From the NCBI RefSeq assembly GCF_001905845.1, contig NZ_LIVZ01000001.1:868001-932000 (forward strand): a stretch of 64,000 bases of DNA, written 5' to 3'. Under the pieces are notes generated by a model. The model made no database searches. It was given only the letters and a program-made list of their open reading frames with translations, and had not been told where the DNA came from. Of the stretch, positions 8,451-19,097 are shown piece by piece. Origin of the DNA: Streptomyces sp. TSRI0107. GTDB taxonomy: Bacteria; Actinomycetota; Actinomycetes; Streptomycetales; Streptomycetaceae. Position 1 is the stretch's first letter. Every line of letters begins with the position of its first letter. The position numbers and the translations under genes are program-made.

Positions 8451-8504
8451 GTGGCTTGTCGCGCCCGCGCGGCGGAGCCGCACATAGATACAGTCCCGCG
8501 CCCC
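8451..8504 (+). repeat. Dispersed intergenic repeat, copy 1
   Basis: A 54-bp stretch that recurs at 13059-13112 with three mismatches; a third, partly related copy is in reverse orientation near 22520-22570. This is a common type of Streptomyces intergenic repeat. Its end overlaps an 8-bp GC hairpin with a 3-nt loop (8497-8515) that may act as a weak terminator or RNA-stability element between the dehydrogenase and phosphopantetheinyl transferase genes. Confidence 0.7.
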
Positions 8505-8533
8505 TGTGGGGCGCGCTGTAGAGGAGGTTGGAA

Positions 8534-9334
8534 ATGATGCGGCCGTTGCGGCACCTCGGACCCTCGCATTCGTGGCAAGCCGTTCGCCGGGCCATGGCGG
8601 ACGAAGGGACCTGTGTCGTGTACGCCGCCGTCGACGACTGGCTGCCCCCCGACCTGGACTCACCGGGGCTCGTCGACGACCTCGGGCCGGATCATCTGAG
8701 GCTGGTGCGGATGCCCGCCTCGCGGAACCGGGACCGGTTCGTCGCCTCCCGGCTGCTGCTGAAGTCCGCGGCGAGTGCCGTGCTCGGGGCGCTGCCGCGG
8801 GAGCTGGAGCTGGCGTACAAGCCGGGCGGGCGGCCGTATCTGCGGGGGATCGACCAGCTGGACGTCGGGCTGAGCCACACGGAGGGGCTGCTGGTGGTGG
8901 GGCTGACCCGGTTCGGGCGGATCGGTGTGGACACCGAGCCGGCGGACCGCCGGATGCTGGAGCTGGGTACCGAGCTCAAGGCGTGCACCCCGTACGAGCT
9001 GGAGGAGTTGCAGCGGGTGCCCGAGGAGCGGCGCAACCGTGAGCTGGTGCGGCTGTGGACGCTGAAGGAGGCCTACAGCAAGGCGATCGGCCAGGGGCTG
9101 CGGTTCCGCTTCACCGAGTTCGGCTTCGGCACGCGGGACGCGGGGGTGCGCATGCTGCGGCCCGACGGCACACCGGGCACCGGCGAGGAGTGGTCGTTCC
9201 ACAGTTGGCTGGTGGACGACGCCTACACGGTCAGTGCCGCCGTCTACGACCCCGGGTTCGGCGACCGGCAGGAGACCGGCGCTGTGCTGCCGCTGCTGCC
9301 GGTGCTCTCCGATCCGCGCTCCAGCGCAAGTTGA
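8534..9334 (+). CDS. 4'-phosphopantetheinyl transferase (Sfp type)
   Basis: 266-aa enzyme expected to transfer phosphopantetheine from CoA to Ser43 of the ACPs in this cluster (11107 and the ACP-AT protein). Family marks are GRPYL followed by VGLSHTEGLLVV, the Mg-binding IGVDTEPADRR, and the WTLKEAYSKAIGQGL motif with catalytic Glu and Lys. Length fits the Sfp class. ATG 8534 is preferred with GAGGAGG 6 nt upstream; a TTG at 8528 and ATG 8537 are alternatives. It lies between the dehydrogenase homologue and the type II thioesterase, consistent with a dedicated ACP-activating role. Confidence 0.9.
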   Translation: MMRPLRHLGPSHSWQAVRRAMADEGTCVVYAAVDDWLPPDLDSPGLVDDLGPDHLRLVRMPASRNRDRFVASRLLLKSAASAVLGALPRELELAYKPGGRPYLRGIDQLDVGLSHTEGLLVVGLTRFGRIGVDTEPADRRMLELGTELKACTPYELEELQRVPEERRNRELVRLWTLKEAYSKAIGQGLRFRFTEFGFGTRDAGVRMLRPDGTPGTGEEWSFHSWLVDDAYTVSAAVYDPGFGDRQETGAVLPLLPVLSDPRSSAS

Positions 9335-9423
9335 GCGGTGACCGAGCCCCTGCGGTGACGCTCGGATCGCGCATCTGACCGAAAAGGTGCGGCGAAACGA
9401 TGCGGCGACGAAGGGGGGCCCGG

Positions 9424-10224
9424 GTGCATCGCTATCTGGCGGTCCGGCCGAAGCCCGGCGGGGACGGGATCCGGCTGTTCTGCTTCCACCACGCCGGCGG
9501 GGGCGCCCTGACCTTCGCCGGGTGGCAGCGGCGCGTCGGCCCGGGAGTGTCCGTCCTGCCGGTGCGGCTGCCCGGCCGGGAGACCCGGCGCGGGGAGGAA
9601 CGGCTCACGGACGGCGCCCGGCTGGTCGAGGAACTCCAGCGCGATCTCGGAACCCTGCTGGACGAGCCGCACGCGTTCTACGGGCACAGCCTCGGGGCGC
9701 TGGTCGCCTACCGGCTCGCCCAGCACCGGGCGCGCGCCGGACAGCGGCCGCCGGAGCTGCTGACGGTCGCCGCGTGCGCGGCACCGCAGCTCCCGGCGCC
9801 GCTGGTGAAGAACCTGCTCCGCCCCGAACTCCCCGACGAGGAGCTGATCCTGGCGCTGGGCGGCCAGGACAGCATTCCCGCCCCGCTGCGCAGCCGGGCC
9901 GGCTGGCTCGGAGCCACCCTCGCCACCCTGCGGGCCGACCTGCGTCTCGCGCAGAGCCTGCGCTCCGTGCCCGTGACCCCACTGCCGTGCCCCCTCGACG
10001 CCTTCGCGGGCGACGACGACCCGCTGGTCTCCGCGACCGAGGTGCACGCCTGGAAGCACTGCACCGCCACCCGTTTCCGGTTCCGGACCGTCCAGGGCGC
10101 GCACTTCTTCGTACGGGGCCGGGACGTGCCCCGCGCGGTGGGGGAGGCCCTGCGGTCCGAGGCGACAGGACCCGAGGCGGCGCGACCCGGCGCGGCGCCC
10201 CACCAGGCCGGCCGACCCACGTAA
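9424..10224 (+). CDS. Type II thioesterase (alpha/beta hydrolase)
   Basis: 266-aa editing thioesterase that would remove stalled or wrong acyl groups from ACPs. It begins with the typical LFCFHHAGGGALTFAGWQ, has nucleophile Ser89 in YGHSLGALVAY, the Asp region CPLDAFAGDDDPLV and the C-terminal catalytic His in VQGAHFFV. GTG 9424 follows AAGGGGGG by about 6 nt and is preferred over ATG 9400, which lacks a good site. Type II thioesterases are more usual with modular PKS/NRPS systems than with type II PKS; here one may serve the ligase-loaded starter ACP (inference). Confidence 0.88.
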   Translation: MHRYLAVRPKPGGDGIRLFCFHHAGGGALTFAGWQRRVGPGVSVLPVRLPGRETRRGEERLTDGARLVEELQRDLGTLLDEPHAFYGHSLGALVAYRLAQHRARAGQRPPELLTVAACAAPQLPAPLVKNLLRPELPDEELILALGGQDSIPAPLRSRAGWLGATLATLRADLRLAQSLRSVPVTPLPCPLDAFAGDDDPLVSATEVHAWKHCTATRFRFRTVQGAHFFVRGRDVPRAVGEALRSEATGPEAARPGAAPHQAGRPT

Positions 10225-10242
10225 ACCGAAGGAGATCCACGC

Positions 10243-11079
10243 ATGGAAATCAGCGTGCTCGGCCCGTTCCGGGCCACCCTGACCGGGGTGCCCGTGCGTC
10301 TCACCGCCGTCAAGCCGCGCAAGGTGTTCGCACTGCTCGCCCTCCAGGCGGGCGAGGTCGTGTCGGTGGCCTCGCTGGTGGAGGAGGTGTGGGGGGAGAG
10401 CCCCCCACGCAGCGTCCAGACCACCCTGCAGACGTACATACTCCAGATCCGCAACGCCATCGCCGCCGCGCTCGGCCAGGAAGGCGCCGGCGACGGCCTC
10501 CCGCACGGGGCCAAGAGCGTCCTGGTCACCGAGCCCGGCGGCTACCGCCTCGACATCCACGGGGGGCTGCTCGACGCCCACGAGTTCGACGCGCTGTCGT
10601 CGGCCGGGCACCGGGCCCTGGACCGGGGCGACTGGACGGACGCCTCCTCGTTCTTCGGCCGGGCGCTGTCGCTGTGGCACGGCCGGGCGCTCGCCGACGT
10701 CCAGTGCGGACCGCTGCTGGAGGTGGAGGCCACCCGGCTCGACGAGTCGCGGATGAGCGTCCTTCAGCGCCGGATCGAGGCAGACCTGAGGCTGGGCCGC
10801 CACCATGAACTCATCGGCGAGCTCTCCGGGCTCGCCGCCCGCCATCCGCTGCACGAGGCGGTGCACGAGCAGCTGATGCTCGCGCTGTACCGGGTGGGGC
10901 GCCGCAGCGACGCCCTGGCCGTCTACCGGCAGCTGCGCCGCTGCCTGAACCAGAGCCTCGGGCTCGATCCCTCACCCAGCGTTGAGCATCTGCACCGGGC
11001 GGTGCTCGACTCCTCGCCGCAGCTCGACCTGGACACCGCGGCAACCGTCGCGGGCCCGCAACTGGCGAGGGCCAACTGA
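10243..11079 (+). CDS. SARP-family transcriptional activator
   Basis: 278-aa activator. An OmpR-type winged helix-turn-helix lies at residues ~1-100 (VFALLALQAGEVVSVASLVEEVWG, TTLQTYILQIRNAI), followed by a bacterial transcriptional activation domain at ~105-255 (HEFDALSSAGHRALDRGDW, RQLRRCLNQSLGLDPSPSVEHLH). The size matches small SARPs such as ActII-ORF4, RedD and DnrI, which bind TCGAG-type heptamer direct repeats with 11-bp periodicity next to the -10 element. Many such arrays occur in this window, so it is probably the pathway-specific activator. ATG 10243 has AAGGAG upstream. No SARP array is seen in front of this gene itself, so its own control is unclear. No TTA codon was noticed. Confidence 0.92.
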   Translation: MEISVLGPFRATLTGVPVRLTAVKPRKVFALLALQAGEVVSVASLVEEVWGESPPRSVQTTLQTYILQIRNAIAAALGQEGAGDGLPHGAKSVLVTEPGGYRLDIHGGLLDAHEFDALSSAGHRALDRGDWTDASSFFGRALSLWHGRALADVQCGPLLEVEATRLDESRMSVLQRRIEADLRLGRHHELIGELSGLAARHPLHEAVHEQLMLALYRVGRRSDALAVYRQLRRCLNQSLGLDPSPSVEHLHRAVLDSSPQLDLDTAATVAGPQLARAN

Positions 11080-11106
11080 CCCGTCAAGGAAGCGAGAGGA
11101 AGCATC

Positions 11107-11376
11107 GTGAGCGACATGACCCTGTCCGAACTCGGAGAGCTGCTGCTCGAGTGCGTCGGTGCCCCGGAGGAGGGCATGGCACTGGAGGGAGAGGAGGCCC
11201 TCGACACCCCGTTCCTGGAGTTCGGCTACGACTCCCTCGCCCTGCTCCAGGTCACCAGCGTGATCAACCGCAAGTACGGCATCGTGCTGGACGACGACGC
11301 CGTCGGTGACGCCGAGACCCCGCGGATGCTGCTGCAGATGATCAGCGTCGCGCCGCGCGCCGGGGCGGTCCGGTGA
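11107..11376 (+). CDS. Type II PKS acyl carrier protein
   Basis: 89-aa carrier that holds the growing poly-beta-ketone chain. The phosphopantetheine site is Ser43 in FGYDSLALLQ. Helix 1 (LSELGELLLECVG) and the later ALDTPFLEFGYDS are typical of minimal-PKS ACPs. GTG 11107 follows GAGAGGAAG. The gene overlaps the ketoreductase start by a GTGA junction (11373-11376), implying coupled translation. It lies 3 kb from the KS pair rather than beside it, in a sub-operon ACP-ketoreductase-cyclase-DUF1772. Confidence 0.93.
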   Translation: MSDMTLSELGELLLECVGAPEEGMALEGEEALDTPFLEFGYDSLALLQVTSVINRKYGIVLDDDAVGDAETPRMLLQMISVAPRAGAVR

Positions 11377-12125
11377 CCTCTTCCGCCGCTTCCGCCGTGG
11401 CACGGCGGGTGGTCGTCACCGGCGGGACCAAGGGCATCGGCCGGGCGACGGCACTCGCCTTCGCCCGGGCCGGTGCCCGGCTCGTCGTCTCCTACGGCCA
11501 TGACGACGCGGCGGCGAAGTCCCTGGCCGCCGAACTGGACGAGCTGGGCGCCGACCACGAGACCGTGCGGGCCGACCTGACCACCCGGGAGGGCGCCGAG
11601 ACGCTCGCCCGGGCCGTCGTCGGCCGGTTCGGCGCGGGCGGCCTCGACGTCCTGGTCAACAACCTCGGCGTCGACGGGCACAAGCCCTTCGCGGAGCTGA
11701 CCGACGCCGAGTGGCACCGGGTCACGGACCACAACACCACGTCCGTCTACTTGGTCACGCACGCGCTGCTGGGCGCGCTGGCCGAGGGGGCCTCGGTGAT
11801 CAGCATCGGCGCCTCCGTGGCGCTGCGGGGCCGCCCGTTCGGCGTCCACTACAGCGCCTCCAAGGCCGCATTGATCGGGTTCACCCGGGCGCTCGCCAAG
11901 GAACTCGGGCCGCGCGGCATCCGGGTCAACCTGGTCGCCCCGGGCGTGACGCAGACCGAGCCGGACGGCGGACCGCCGCCGCCCGTGGCCCAGAAGCTGG
12001 CCGCGCTCACCGCACTGGGACGGCTCGGCCGGCCCGAGGACGTGACGGGCGCGGTGCTGTTCCTCGCCGGGGAGTCCGCCGCGTACGTCACCGGCACCAC
12101 CATCGAAGTCGACGGAGGAATCTGA
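11373..12125 (+). CDS. Polyketide ketoreductase (SDR), copy 1
   Basis: 250-aa short-chain dehydrogenase. The NADPH-binding motif is VTGGTKGIGRA (residues ~10-20), NNLGV stands where NNAG is usual, and the catalytic Tyr/Lys lie in HYSASKAAL. The end, ITG-like YVTGTTIEVDGGI, is typical of FabG/ActIII-type reductases. It would reduce one keto group of the nascent chain. GTG start overlaps the ACP stop, and its own stop overlaps the next ATG (TGATG at 12123-12127). A second reductase is at 18022; which one works on which carbonyl cannot be told. Confidence 0.88.
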   Translation: MTSSAASAVARRVVVTGGTKGIGRATALAFARAGARLVVSYGHDDAAAKSLAAELDELGADHETVRADLTTREGAETLARAVVGRFGAGGLDVLVNNLGVDGHKPFAELTDAEWHRVTDHNTTSVYLVTHALLGALAEGASVISIGASVALRGRPFGVHYSASKAALIGFTRALAKELGPRGIRVNLVAPGVTQTEPDGGPPPPVAQKLAALTALGRLGRPEDVTGAVLFLAGESAAYVTGTTIEVDGGI

Positions 12126-12514
12126 TGCCCTACGCAGCCATCACCTACCGGGTCAAGCCCGGCCACGAGGACGAGGTCGCGAAGATCTTCGAGGAGTTCC
12201 AGCGGGTCGACACCCCCGACTTCGCGGGGGAAGGCGGGACACCGGCCGGCCGGCTGCTCGGCACCGCGGTGTTCGTCAAGGACGACGTCGTGGTCCGGGT
12301 CATCCACTACGAGGGCGACTTCGCGGCCGTCGGCCGGCACATGGCCGCGCAGCAGGGTGTGCACACCGCGGAGGCCCGGCTGCAGCCGTTCCTCGCGGAG
12401 CCGCGCGACACCAGCTCGCCGGAGGCGTTCGCCGCGTACTTCCGCAACGCCACCATGCGGCGGGTCGCGCAGCTGACCGTGGACACCCACCCCGCGGGGG
12501 CCGCGGCGTCATGA
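12125..12514 (+). CDS. SchA/CurD-family polyketide cyclase, copy 1
   Basis: 129-aa protein beginning MPYAAITYRVKPGHEDEVAKIF, with LLGTAVFVKDDVVVRVIHYEGDF and RHMAAQQGVHTAEARLQPFL. This is the SchA/CurD-like domain found in spore-pigment and pentangular-polyphenol clusters, a dimeric alpha-beta-barrel thought to shape later ring closures. A paralogue lies on the other strand at 13184. Translation is coupled to the ketoreductase and, through a 4-nt overlap, to the DUF1772 gene. Confidence 0.85.
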   Translation: MPYAAITYRVKPGHEDEVAKIFEEFQRVDTPDFAGEGGTPAGRLLGTAVFVKDDVVVRVIHYEGDFAAVGRHMAAQQGVHTAEARLQPFLAEPRDTSSPEAFAAYFRNATMRRVAQLTVDTHPAGAAAS

Positions 12515-12963
12515 CCGAGGTGCTGGGCGTCGCTGCCCTGGTGGGCAGCGGCGTCACCGCCGGAGTGCTGTTCGCCGTCGCGCTGAGCGTGCTGCCCGCG
12601 CTGTTCGCGATGGAGACCGGCACCTACGTGTACGCGCACAAGCTGCTCGGCCGGAACTGGGACCCCACCATGCCGGTCATCGTGCTGAGCAGCACGCTGG
12701 CCGACGCGGTGCTCGCGGTGGTGGCCGACGGCGCCGCCCGGCCGCTGTTCGCGGCTGGCGCGGTGCTGCTGCTCGGGGTGTCCGGGGTGTCGCACCTGTG
12801 CAACGTGCCGATCAACCGCCGCGTCAAGGCCATCGCCGACCCGGCGGTCATCCCGGCGGACTGGGAGGATCCCCGCCCGCTGTGGCGCCGTTACCACTAT
12901 CTGCGCACGGTGCTGGCCGTCGTCGCCCTGGCGGTGAACGCCGCGGCGCTGACGGCGATCTGA
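12511..12963 (+). CDS. DUF1772 membrane protein, anthrone-oxygenase-like, copy 1
   Basis: 150-aa protein with four hydrophobic segments (residues ~4-30, 50-75, 78-98, 125-148) and the family motif NVPINRRVKAI in the third loop. DUF1772 proteins include fungal anthrone oxygenases that add oxygen to make anthraquinones, so a ring-oxidation role at the membrane is plausible. Start ATG 12511 overlaps the cyclase stop. It ends the SARP-ACP sub-operon before a strong terminator hairpin. A second copy is at 17528. Confidence 0.78.
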   Translation: MTEVLGVAALVGSGVTAGVLFAVALSVLPALFAMETGTYVYAHKLLGRNWDPTMPVIVLSSTLADAVLAVVADGAARPLFAAGAVLLLGVSGVSHLCNVPINRRVKAIADPAVIPADWEDPRPLWRRYHYLRTVLAVVALAVNAAALTAI

Positions 12964-12981
12964 CCGCCACGGCAGCACACG

Positions 12982-13015
12982 GAGGCCGCACTTCCCTTCC
13001 GGGGGGTGCGGCCTC
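12982..13015 (+). terminator. Hairpin terminator after the DUF1772 gene
   Basis: Perfect 10-bp stem (12982-12991 with 13006-13015) and a 14-nt loop, starting 18 nt after the stop codon. No T-run, as usual in Streptomyces. Confidence 0.7.
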
Positions 13016-13058
13016 GGCGTGCGTTCTGCGGAGGTTCGTTGCCGGGTGCGGGTGGTTT

Positions 13059-13112
13059 GTGGCTGGTCGCGCCCACGCGGCGGAGCCGCACATAGATACA
13101 GCCCCGCGCCCC
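13059..13112 (+). repeat. Dispersed intergenic repeat, copy 2
   Basis: 54 bp, 51 identical to 8451-8504. It lies between two convergent genes (ends at 12963 and 13184). Confidence 0.7.
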
Positions 13113-13183
13113 TGGGGTGGGCACAGTCGCCCGGCACCGGTTGCGAGCCCACCCCCCTGCCGACACCGACGCCGGCGCGCTCC

Positions 13184-13564
13184 TTACGCCGGCGACGGGA
13201 CGTCCCTCGCCGAAATCTGTGCCACCGTCGTCAGCAGGCTGCGCTTGAACGTCGCCACGAAGCCCTCCACCGTGTCGGTGTTCCGCGGCTTGGTCAGATA
13301 GGGCTTGAGCTTGCGCTCGACCTCCTGCACGCCCGGCTGGGACGCCATGTGGCGGGCGACGGCCTCCAGGTCGCCGGTGTACTCGATGACCCGGACCAGG
13401 GTGTCGTCGCGCAGGAAGACCGCGGTGGCCAGGATCGTGCCGGCCTGCTCGCCCGAGGCGTCGTCGACCCGGCTGCTGCGCACCCGCCTGAAGTTGCCGA
13501 AGATCTCGGTGAGTTCCTTCTCGTAGCCCGGCTTGATGTCGTACGTGATGGCTGCGAACGGCAT
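13184..13564 (-). CDS. SchA/CurD-family polyketide cyclase, copy 2
   Basis: 126-aa protein beginning MPFAAITYDIKPGYEKELTEIF, with ATAVFLRDDTLVRVIEYTGDLEAVARHM and RNTDTVEGFVATFK. Same family as the gene at 12125 and clearly paralogous. It is transcribed away from the core PKS operon, sharing the 13565-13731 intergenic region with it. ATG 13564 is chosen because MPFAAITY is the family N-terminus and GAGAGAGG lies upstream. Its role is inferred to be ring cyclisation or dimer-partner function with copy 1. Confidence 0.85.
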   Translation of the reverse strand: MPFAAITYDIKPGYEKELTEIFGNFRRVRSSRVDDASGEQAGTILATAVFLRDDTLVRVIEYTGDLEAVARHMASQPGVQEVERKLKPYLTKPRNTDTVEGFVATFKRSLLTTVAQISARDVPSPA

Positions 13565-13653
13565 GCCTGTGCCCTCTCTCCTCTTGCCTGACGGGGGACG
13601 ATCCCCGCCCACCACAGCCCGCCCGGCTAGGGCCCCGCTCGAGGTCCCCTCAC

Positions 13654-13682
13654 TGGAGGGGAGTTCGAGCCACCCTCCAGAC
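13654..13682 (+). promoter_or_regulatory. SARP box for the core PKS operon
   Basis: Heptamers TGGAGGG (13654), TCGAGCC (13665) and TCCAGAC (13676) at exact 11-bp spacing, ending 49 nt before the operon start at 13732. A further single TCGAG is at 13639. Confidence 0.72.
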
Positions 13683-13731
13683 CGCGGTGCGACCTTCCCT
13701 TCCGAACACCGACCCGAATGGGAGGGACGAC

Positions 13732-14067
13732 GTGCACCGCACCCTGATCGTCGCCAAGCTGCGGCCGGACAAGACGGACGACATCGCGAAGATCTTCGAG
13801 GACTCCGACTCCACCGATCTGCCGCACATGATCGGCGTCAGCCGCCGCACGCTCTTCAAGTTCCACGGCCTCTACTTCCACCTGGTCGAGGCCGACGAGG
13901 ACATCAACGCCAACCTCTACCGGGCCCGCAGCCACCCGCTCTACGACGACATCAACACCCGGCTCGCCCAGTGCGTGGAGCCCTACGACCCGAACTGGAA
14001 AGAGCCCAAGGACGCGATGGCCGAGCCCTTCTACATCTGGACCAAGGACGGAGGGCGGATCCAGTGA
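13732..14067 (+). CDS. TcmI-family polyketide cyclase
   Basis: 111-aa dimeric alpha-beta-barrel cyclase: RTLIVAKLRPDKTDDIAKIFEDSDST, GVSRRTLFKFHGLYFHLVEADEDI and HPLYDDINTRLAQCVEPYDP match the TcmI/WhiE-ORFVII group, which closes late rings of pentangular or tetracyclic polyketides. GTG 13732 follows GGGAGGGA by 5 nt. First gene of the core operon; its stop overlaps the cupin start (GTGA). Confidence 0.9.
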   Translation: MHRTLIVAKLRPDKTDDIAKIFEDSDSTDLPHMIGVSRRTLFKFHGLYFHLVEADEDINANLYRARSHPLYDDINTRLAQCVEPYDPNWKEPKDAMAEPFYIWTKDGGRIQ

Positions 14068-14501
14068 CCACCGCCATCACCCGCACCGTGAAGGTGGCCG
14101 CCGACGAGGTCGAGGCCAACACCAAGCGCGGCGGCGACATCCGCGTCACCCTCAGCCCCAAGACGGTCGGCTGCGGCTCCGGCTTCGGCGGCGTCATGAC
14201 CCTGGAGCCCGGCGACTGGGTGACCGAGCACTACCACCCGTACTCCGAGGAGTTCATCCACGTCATCGACGGCACGCTGGAGATGACGCTGGACGGCCGT
14301 GACGTCCTCGCCCTCGGCGCCGGCGACTCGCTGCTCGTGCCGATCGGCGTCCGCCACCGCCTCGTCAACACCGGCGAGACCACCGCCCGCTGCGCCTTCC
14401 ACCTGTCGCCGCTCGCGCCGCGCCCCGAGCTGGGCCACGTCGACACCGAGCCGGCCCAGCGCCCCGAGCAGTCCAACCCCGATGTCGGCGGTGCCCGGTG
14501 A
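14064..14501 (+). CDS. Cupin-domain protein of type II PKS clusters
   Basis: 145-aa single-domain cupin. Metal-binding residues lie in [16 protein letters not shown] (His, His, Glu) and the later [11 protein letters not shown] (His). Similar cupins stand directly before the ketosynthase in spore-pigment (whiE) and pentangular-polyphenol clusters, where they affect folding or hydroxylation of the product. Start GTG overlaps the cyclase stop and its stop overlaps the ketosynthase start (14498), so translation is coupled through all three genes. Confidence 0.85.
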   Translation: MTTAITRTVKVAADEVEANTKRGGDIRVTLSPKTVGCGSGFGGVMTLEPGDWVTEHYHPYSEEFIHVIDGTLEMTLDGRDVLALGAGDSLLVPIGVRHRLVNTGETTARCAFHLSPLAPRPELGHVDTEPAQRPEQSNPDVGGAR

Positions 14502-15780
14502 CCCGACGTGCCGTCATCACCGGCATCGGCGCGGTCGTGCCGGGCGGGGTGGGCCGGGAGGCCTTCTGGCGGACGCTGTCCGAGGGCCGTACGGCCACCC
14601 GGCGCATCTCCCTGTTCGATCCGGCGGCGTTCCGCTCGCAGGTCGCCGCCGAGGTGGACTTCGACCCGGCCGCCGCCGGACTGACCCCGCGTCAGATCCG
14701 GCGGATGGACCGCGCCGCGCAGTTCGCCGTGGTCTCCGCCCGGGAGGCGGTCGCGGACAGCGGTCTCGAGCTGTCCGCCGTCGCCCCCGAGCGGGTCGGC
14801 GTCTCCCTGGGCAGCGCGGTCGGCTGCACCACCGGCCTGGAGGAGGAGTACGTCACCCTCTCCGACAGCGGCCGCAAGTGGCTCGTCGACCACGAGTACG
14901 GCGTACCGCACCTGTACGGCTACATGGTGCCGTCCACCCTGGCGGTCGAGGTCGCCTGGGAGACCGGCGCCGAGGGGCCGGTCGCGCTGGTCTCCACCGG
15001 CTGCACCTCGGGCCTGGACTCCGTCGGGCACGCGGTGCAGCTCATCGAGGAGGGCTCCGCCGACGTCGTGATCGCCGGTGCCACCGACGCGCCCATCTCG
15101 CCCATCACGTCCGCCTGCTTCGACGCGATCAAGGCGACCACCCCGAACAACTCCGACCCGGAGCACGCATCACGCCCCTTCGACGGCAACCGGGACGGCT
15201 TCGTGCTCGGCGAGGGCGCCGCCGTCATGGTCGTCGAGGAACGCGAGGCCGCCCTCGCCCGCGGGGCCCGCATCTACGCGGAGATCGCCGGGTTCGCCGG
15301 CCGCAGCAACGCGTACCACATGACCGGCCTGAAGCCGGACGGCCGGGAGATGGCGGAGGCCATCACCGTCGCCCTGGACCAGGCGCGGCTGGACCCGACC
15401 GCGATTGACTACATCAACGCGCACGGCTCCGGCACCAAGCAGAACGACCGCCACGAGACCGCCGCCTTCAAGCGCAGTCTCGGACAGCACGCCTACGACA
15501 TCCCGGTCAGCTCCATCAAGTCGATGGTCGGGCACTCGCTCGGCGCGATCGGGTCCATCGAGGTGGCCGCCTGCGCCCTGGCGCTGGACCGCCAGGTGGT
15601 GCCGCCCACGGCCAACCTGACCACCAAGGACCCGCTCTGCGACCTGGACTACGTGCCGGTCACCGCGCGGGAGCACGCCATGGACGCGGTGCTCTCCGTC
15701 GGCAGCGGCTTCGGCGGCTTCCAGAGCGCGATGGTGCTGGCCCGGCCCGGGACCGCGGCCGCCGCCGCGGGGAGGGGGGA

Positions 15781-15784
<4 letters not shown>
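14498..15784 (+). CDS. Type II PKS ketosynthase alpha (KS-alpha)
   Basis: 428-aa condensing enzyme that extends the chain with malonyl-ACP units. Active-site Cys169 lies in [12 protein letters not shown]; the decarboxylation His residues are in [12 protein letters not shown] and [12 protein letters not shown]; the end has [12 protein letters not shown]. All catalytic residues are intact. GTG start with 4-nt overlap on the cupin stop; the chain-length factor follows with a GTGA overlap. The Cys-containing KS plus Gln-containing partner define a standard minimal type II PKS. Confidence 0.96.
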
Positions 15785-17518
<1,734 letters not shown>

Positions 17519-17527
17519 GGAGCACCG

Positions 17528-17983
17528 GTGCTGAACCTACTCGCCCCCCTGCTCCTGCTCTGCAACGGCCTGGCCGCCGGGGTCCTCTTCGGCACCCAGC
17601 TCGGCGGCTTCCCCTATCTCGCGTCGCTGCCCACCGACCGCTATGTGCACGCCCACGCGTTCTTCGGGCAGCGCTACGACCCGGCGATGCCGATCTGCCT
17701 GCTCGCCACCGTCGTCCTCGACGTGGTGCTGGCGGCCGGCGCGGCCGGCACCGCGGCGCGCACCCTGTTCGCGGTCGCCGGGGTGCTCGCCCTGGCCACC
17801 GCCCTGATCTCGGTGACCAAGAACGCGCCGGTCAACCGGTGGATGCGGACCATCGACCCGGAGAACCTGCCGAAGGACTTCCGGGACCCGCGCCGCGAGT
17901 GGGGCGCGTGGAACCAGCGCCGCAGCGTGCTCACCATCACGGCGCTCGTCGCCAACTGCGCCGCGCTCGGCTTCCTGCTCTGA
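17528..17983 (+). CDS. DUF1772 membrane protein, anthrone-oxygenase-like, copy 2
   Basis: 151-aa protein with four hydrophobic segments and the family motif [18 protein letters not shown], preceded by [18 protein letters not shown]. Paralogue of the gene at 12511, with the same lengths and spacing of segments but clearly diverged. GTG 17528 follows TGAGGAG that overlaps the aromatase stop. Probable ring-oxidising role at the membrane, by analogy with anthrone oxygenases of this family. Confidence 0.78.
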   Translation: MLNLLAPLLLLCNGLAAGVLFGTQLGGFPYLASLPTDRYVHAHAFFGQRYDPAMPICLLATVVLDVVLAAGAAGTAARTLFAVAGVLALATALISVTKNAPVNRWMRTIDPENLPKDFRDPRREWGAWNQRRSVLTITALVANCAALGFLL

Positions 17984-18021
17984 CCTGCTCCGACCCTGTG
18001 AACGTGCTACGGAGGTATCCC

Positions 18022-18777
18022 ATGGATCTCGGCCTCAAGGGCAAGAAAGCCCTGGTCACGGGCGGCACCCGAGGTGTCGGCCGCGGCGTCGTGCTGGCGC
18101 TCGCCCGCGCCGGCGTCGACGTCGTCACCTGCTACCAGCGCGACAGCGAGTACGTCGCCTCCCTGGAGCGGGAACTGAAGGAGACCGGCGGCGACCACCA
18201 CGTGGTGCGCGCCGACCTGTCCCAGCCGGAGGAGATCGCCGCGCTGCTGACCAAGGTCCGCGAGCTGCACGGCGACCGCCTCGACCTGCTCGTCAACAAC
18301 GCGGGCGCGATCAGCCACATCCCGTACGCCGAGCTGCCGCTCGAGGAGTGGCAGCGCATCCTCGCCACCAACGTCACCGGCGCCCACCTCGTCATCCAGC
18401 ACGCGCTGCCGCTGCTCGGCGAGGGCTCCTCGGTGGTGTCGATCGGCTCCCGCGCCGTCGAGGCCGGCATACCGCTGCGCGCCCACTACACCACCACCAA
18501 GGCCGCCCTGGTCGGCCTGAACCGCTCCCTGGCCAAGGAGTTCGGCCCCAAGGGCATCCGCTTCAACGTGGTCGCGCTCGGCGTCATCGAGACCGAGAAC
18601 TTCCACGCCATGCCCGAGGAGCAGCAGCGCCTGATGGCCGAGCGGTACGGCGCCAAGACCGCCCTGGGCCGCCTCGGCACCCCCGACGAGGTCGCCGGCG
18701 CGATCCTGTGGCTGGCCAGCGACCTGTCCCGGTACGTCACCGGCAACACCATCGGCGTCGACGGGGGGATCTCCTGA
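18022..18777 (+). CDS. Polyketide ketoreductase (SDR), copy 2
   Basis: 251-aa SDR. NADPH motif [15 protein letters not shown] motif at [11 protein letters not shown], catalytic Tyr/Lys in [12 protein letters not shown], and C-terminal [17 protein letters not shown] 18022 has GGAGG upstream. More canonical than copy 1 (NNAG intact). Its stop overlaps the ATG of the next ABM gene. Pentangular-polyphenol clusters often carry two SDRs, one acting on the nascent chain and one on a cyclised intermediate. Confidence 0.88.
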   Translation: MDLGLKGKKALVTGGTRGVGRGVVLALARAGVDVVTCYQRDSEYVASLERELKETGGDHHVVRADLSQPEEIAALLTKVRELHGDRLDLLVNNAGAISHIPYAELPLEEWQRILATNVTGAHLVIQHALPLLGEGSSVVSIGSRAVEAGIPLRAHYTTTKAALVGLNRSLAKEFGPKGIRFNVVALGVIETENFHAMPEEQQRLMAERYGAKTALGRLGTPDEVAGAILWLASDLSRYVTGNTIGVDGGIS

Positions 18778-19097
18778 TGGCCTTCCGGGTGATGCTGCGC
18801 ATGGAGATCGAGCCGGGCAGGGAGGCCGACTTCGAGAAGGCCTGGCTGGAGGGCACCGAGGCGGTCACCGGCCACCCCGCCAACCTGGGGCAGTCGCTGT
18901 CCCGCGAGGACGGCCCCGGCAGCACCTACGTCATCGTCAGCGACTGGGTGGACGAGCCCCGCTTCCGCGAGTTCGAGGACAGCCCGGCCCACCTGGAGCA
19001 CCGGGCGACCCTCCACCCGTTCCGCAAGGGCGGCACCTTCCACGTCATGGAGGTGCTGCACGGCATCGAGGGCAGGGCGGCCGCCGATGCCCGGTGA
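18777..19097 (+). CDS. ABM-family monooxygenase, copy A
   Basis: 106-aa dimeric alpha-beta-barrel protein: FRVMLRMEIEPGREADFEKAWLEG, YVIVSDWVDEPRFREFEDS and FRKGGTFHVMEVLHGI. Paralogous to the gene at 22051 (same layout, shared DW, RFR and RKGG/RRGG marks). ABM proteins in aromatic PKS clusters perform cofactor-free ring oxidation. ATG overlaps the ketoreductase stop and its end overlaps the next gene by 11 nt. Confidence 0.82.
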   Translation: MAFRVMLRMEIEPGREADFEKAWLEGTEAVTGHPANLGQSLSREDGPGSTYVIVSDWVDEPRFREFEDSPAHLEHRATLHPFRKGGTFHVMEVLHGIEGRAAADAR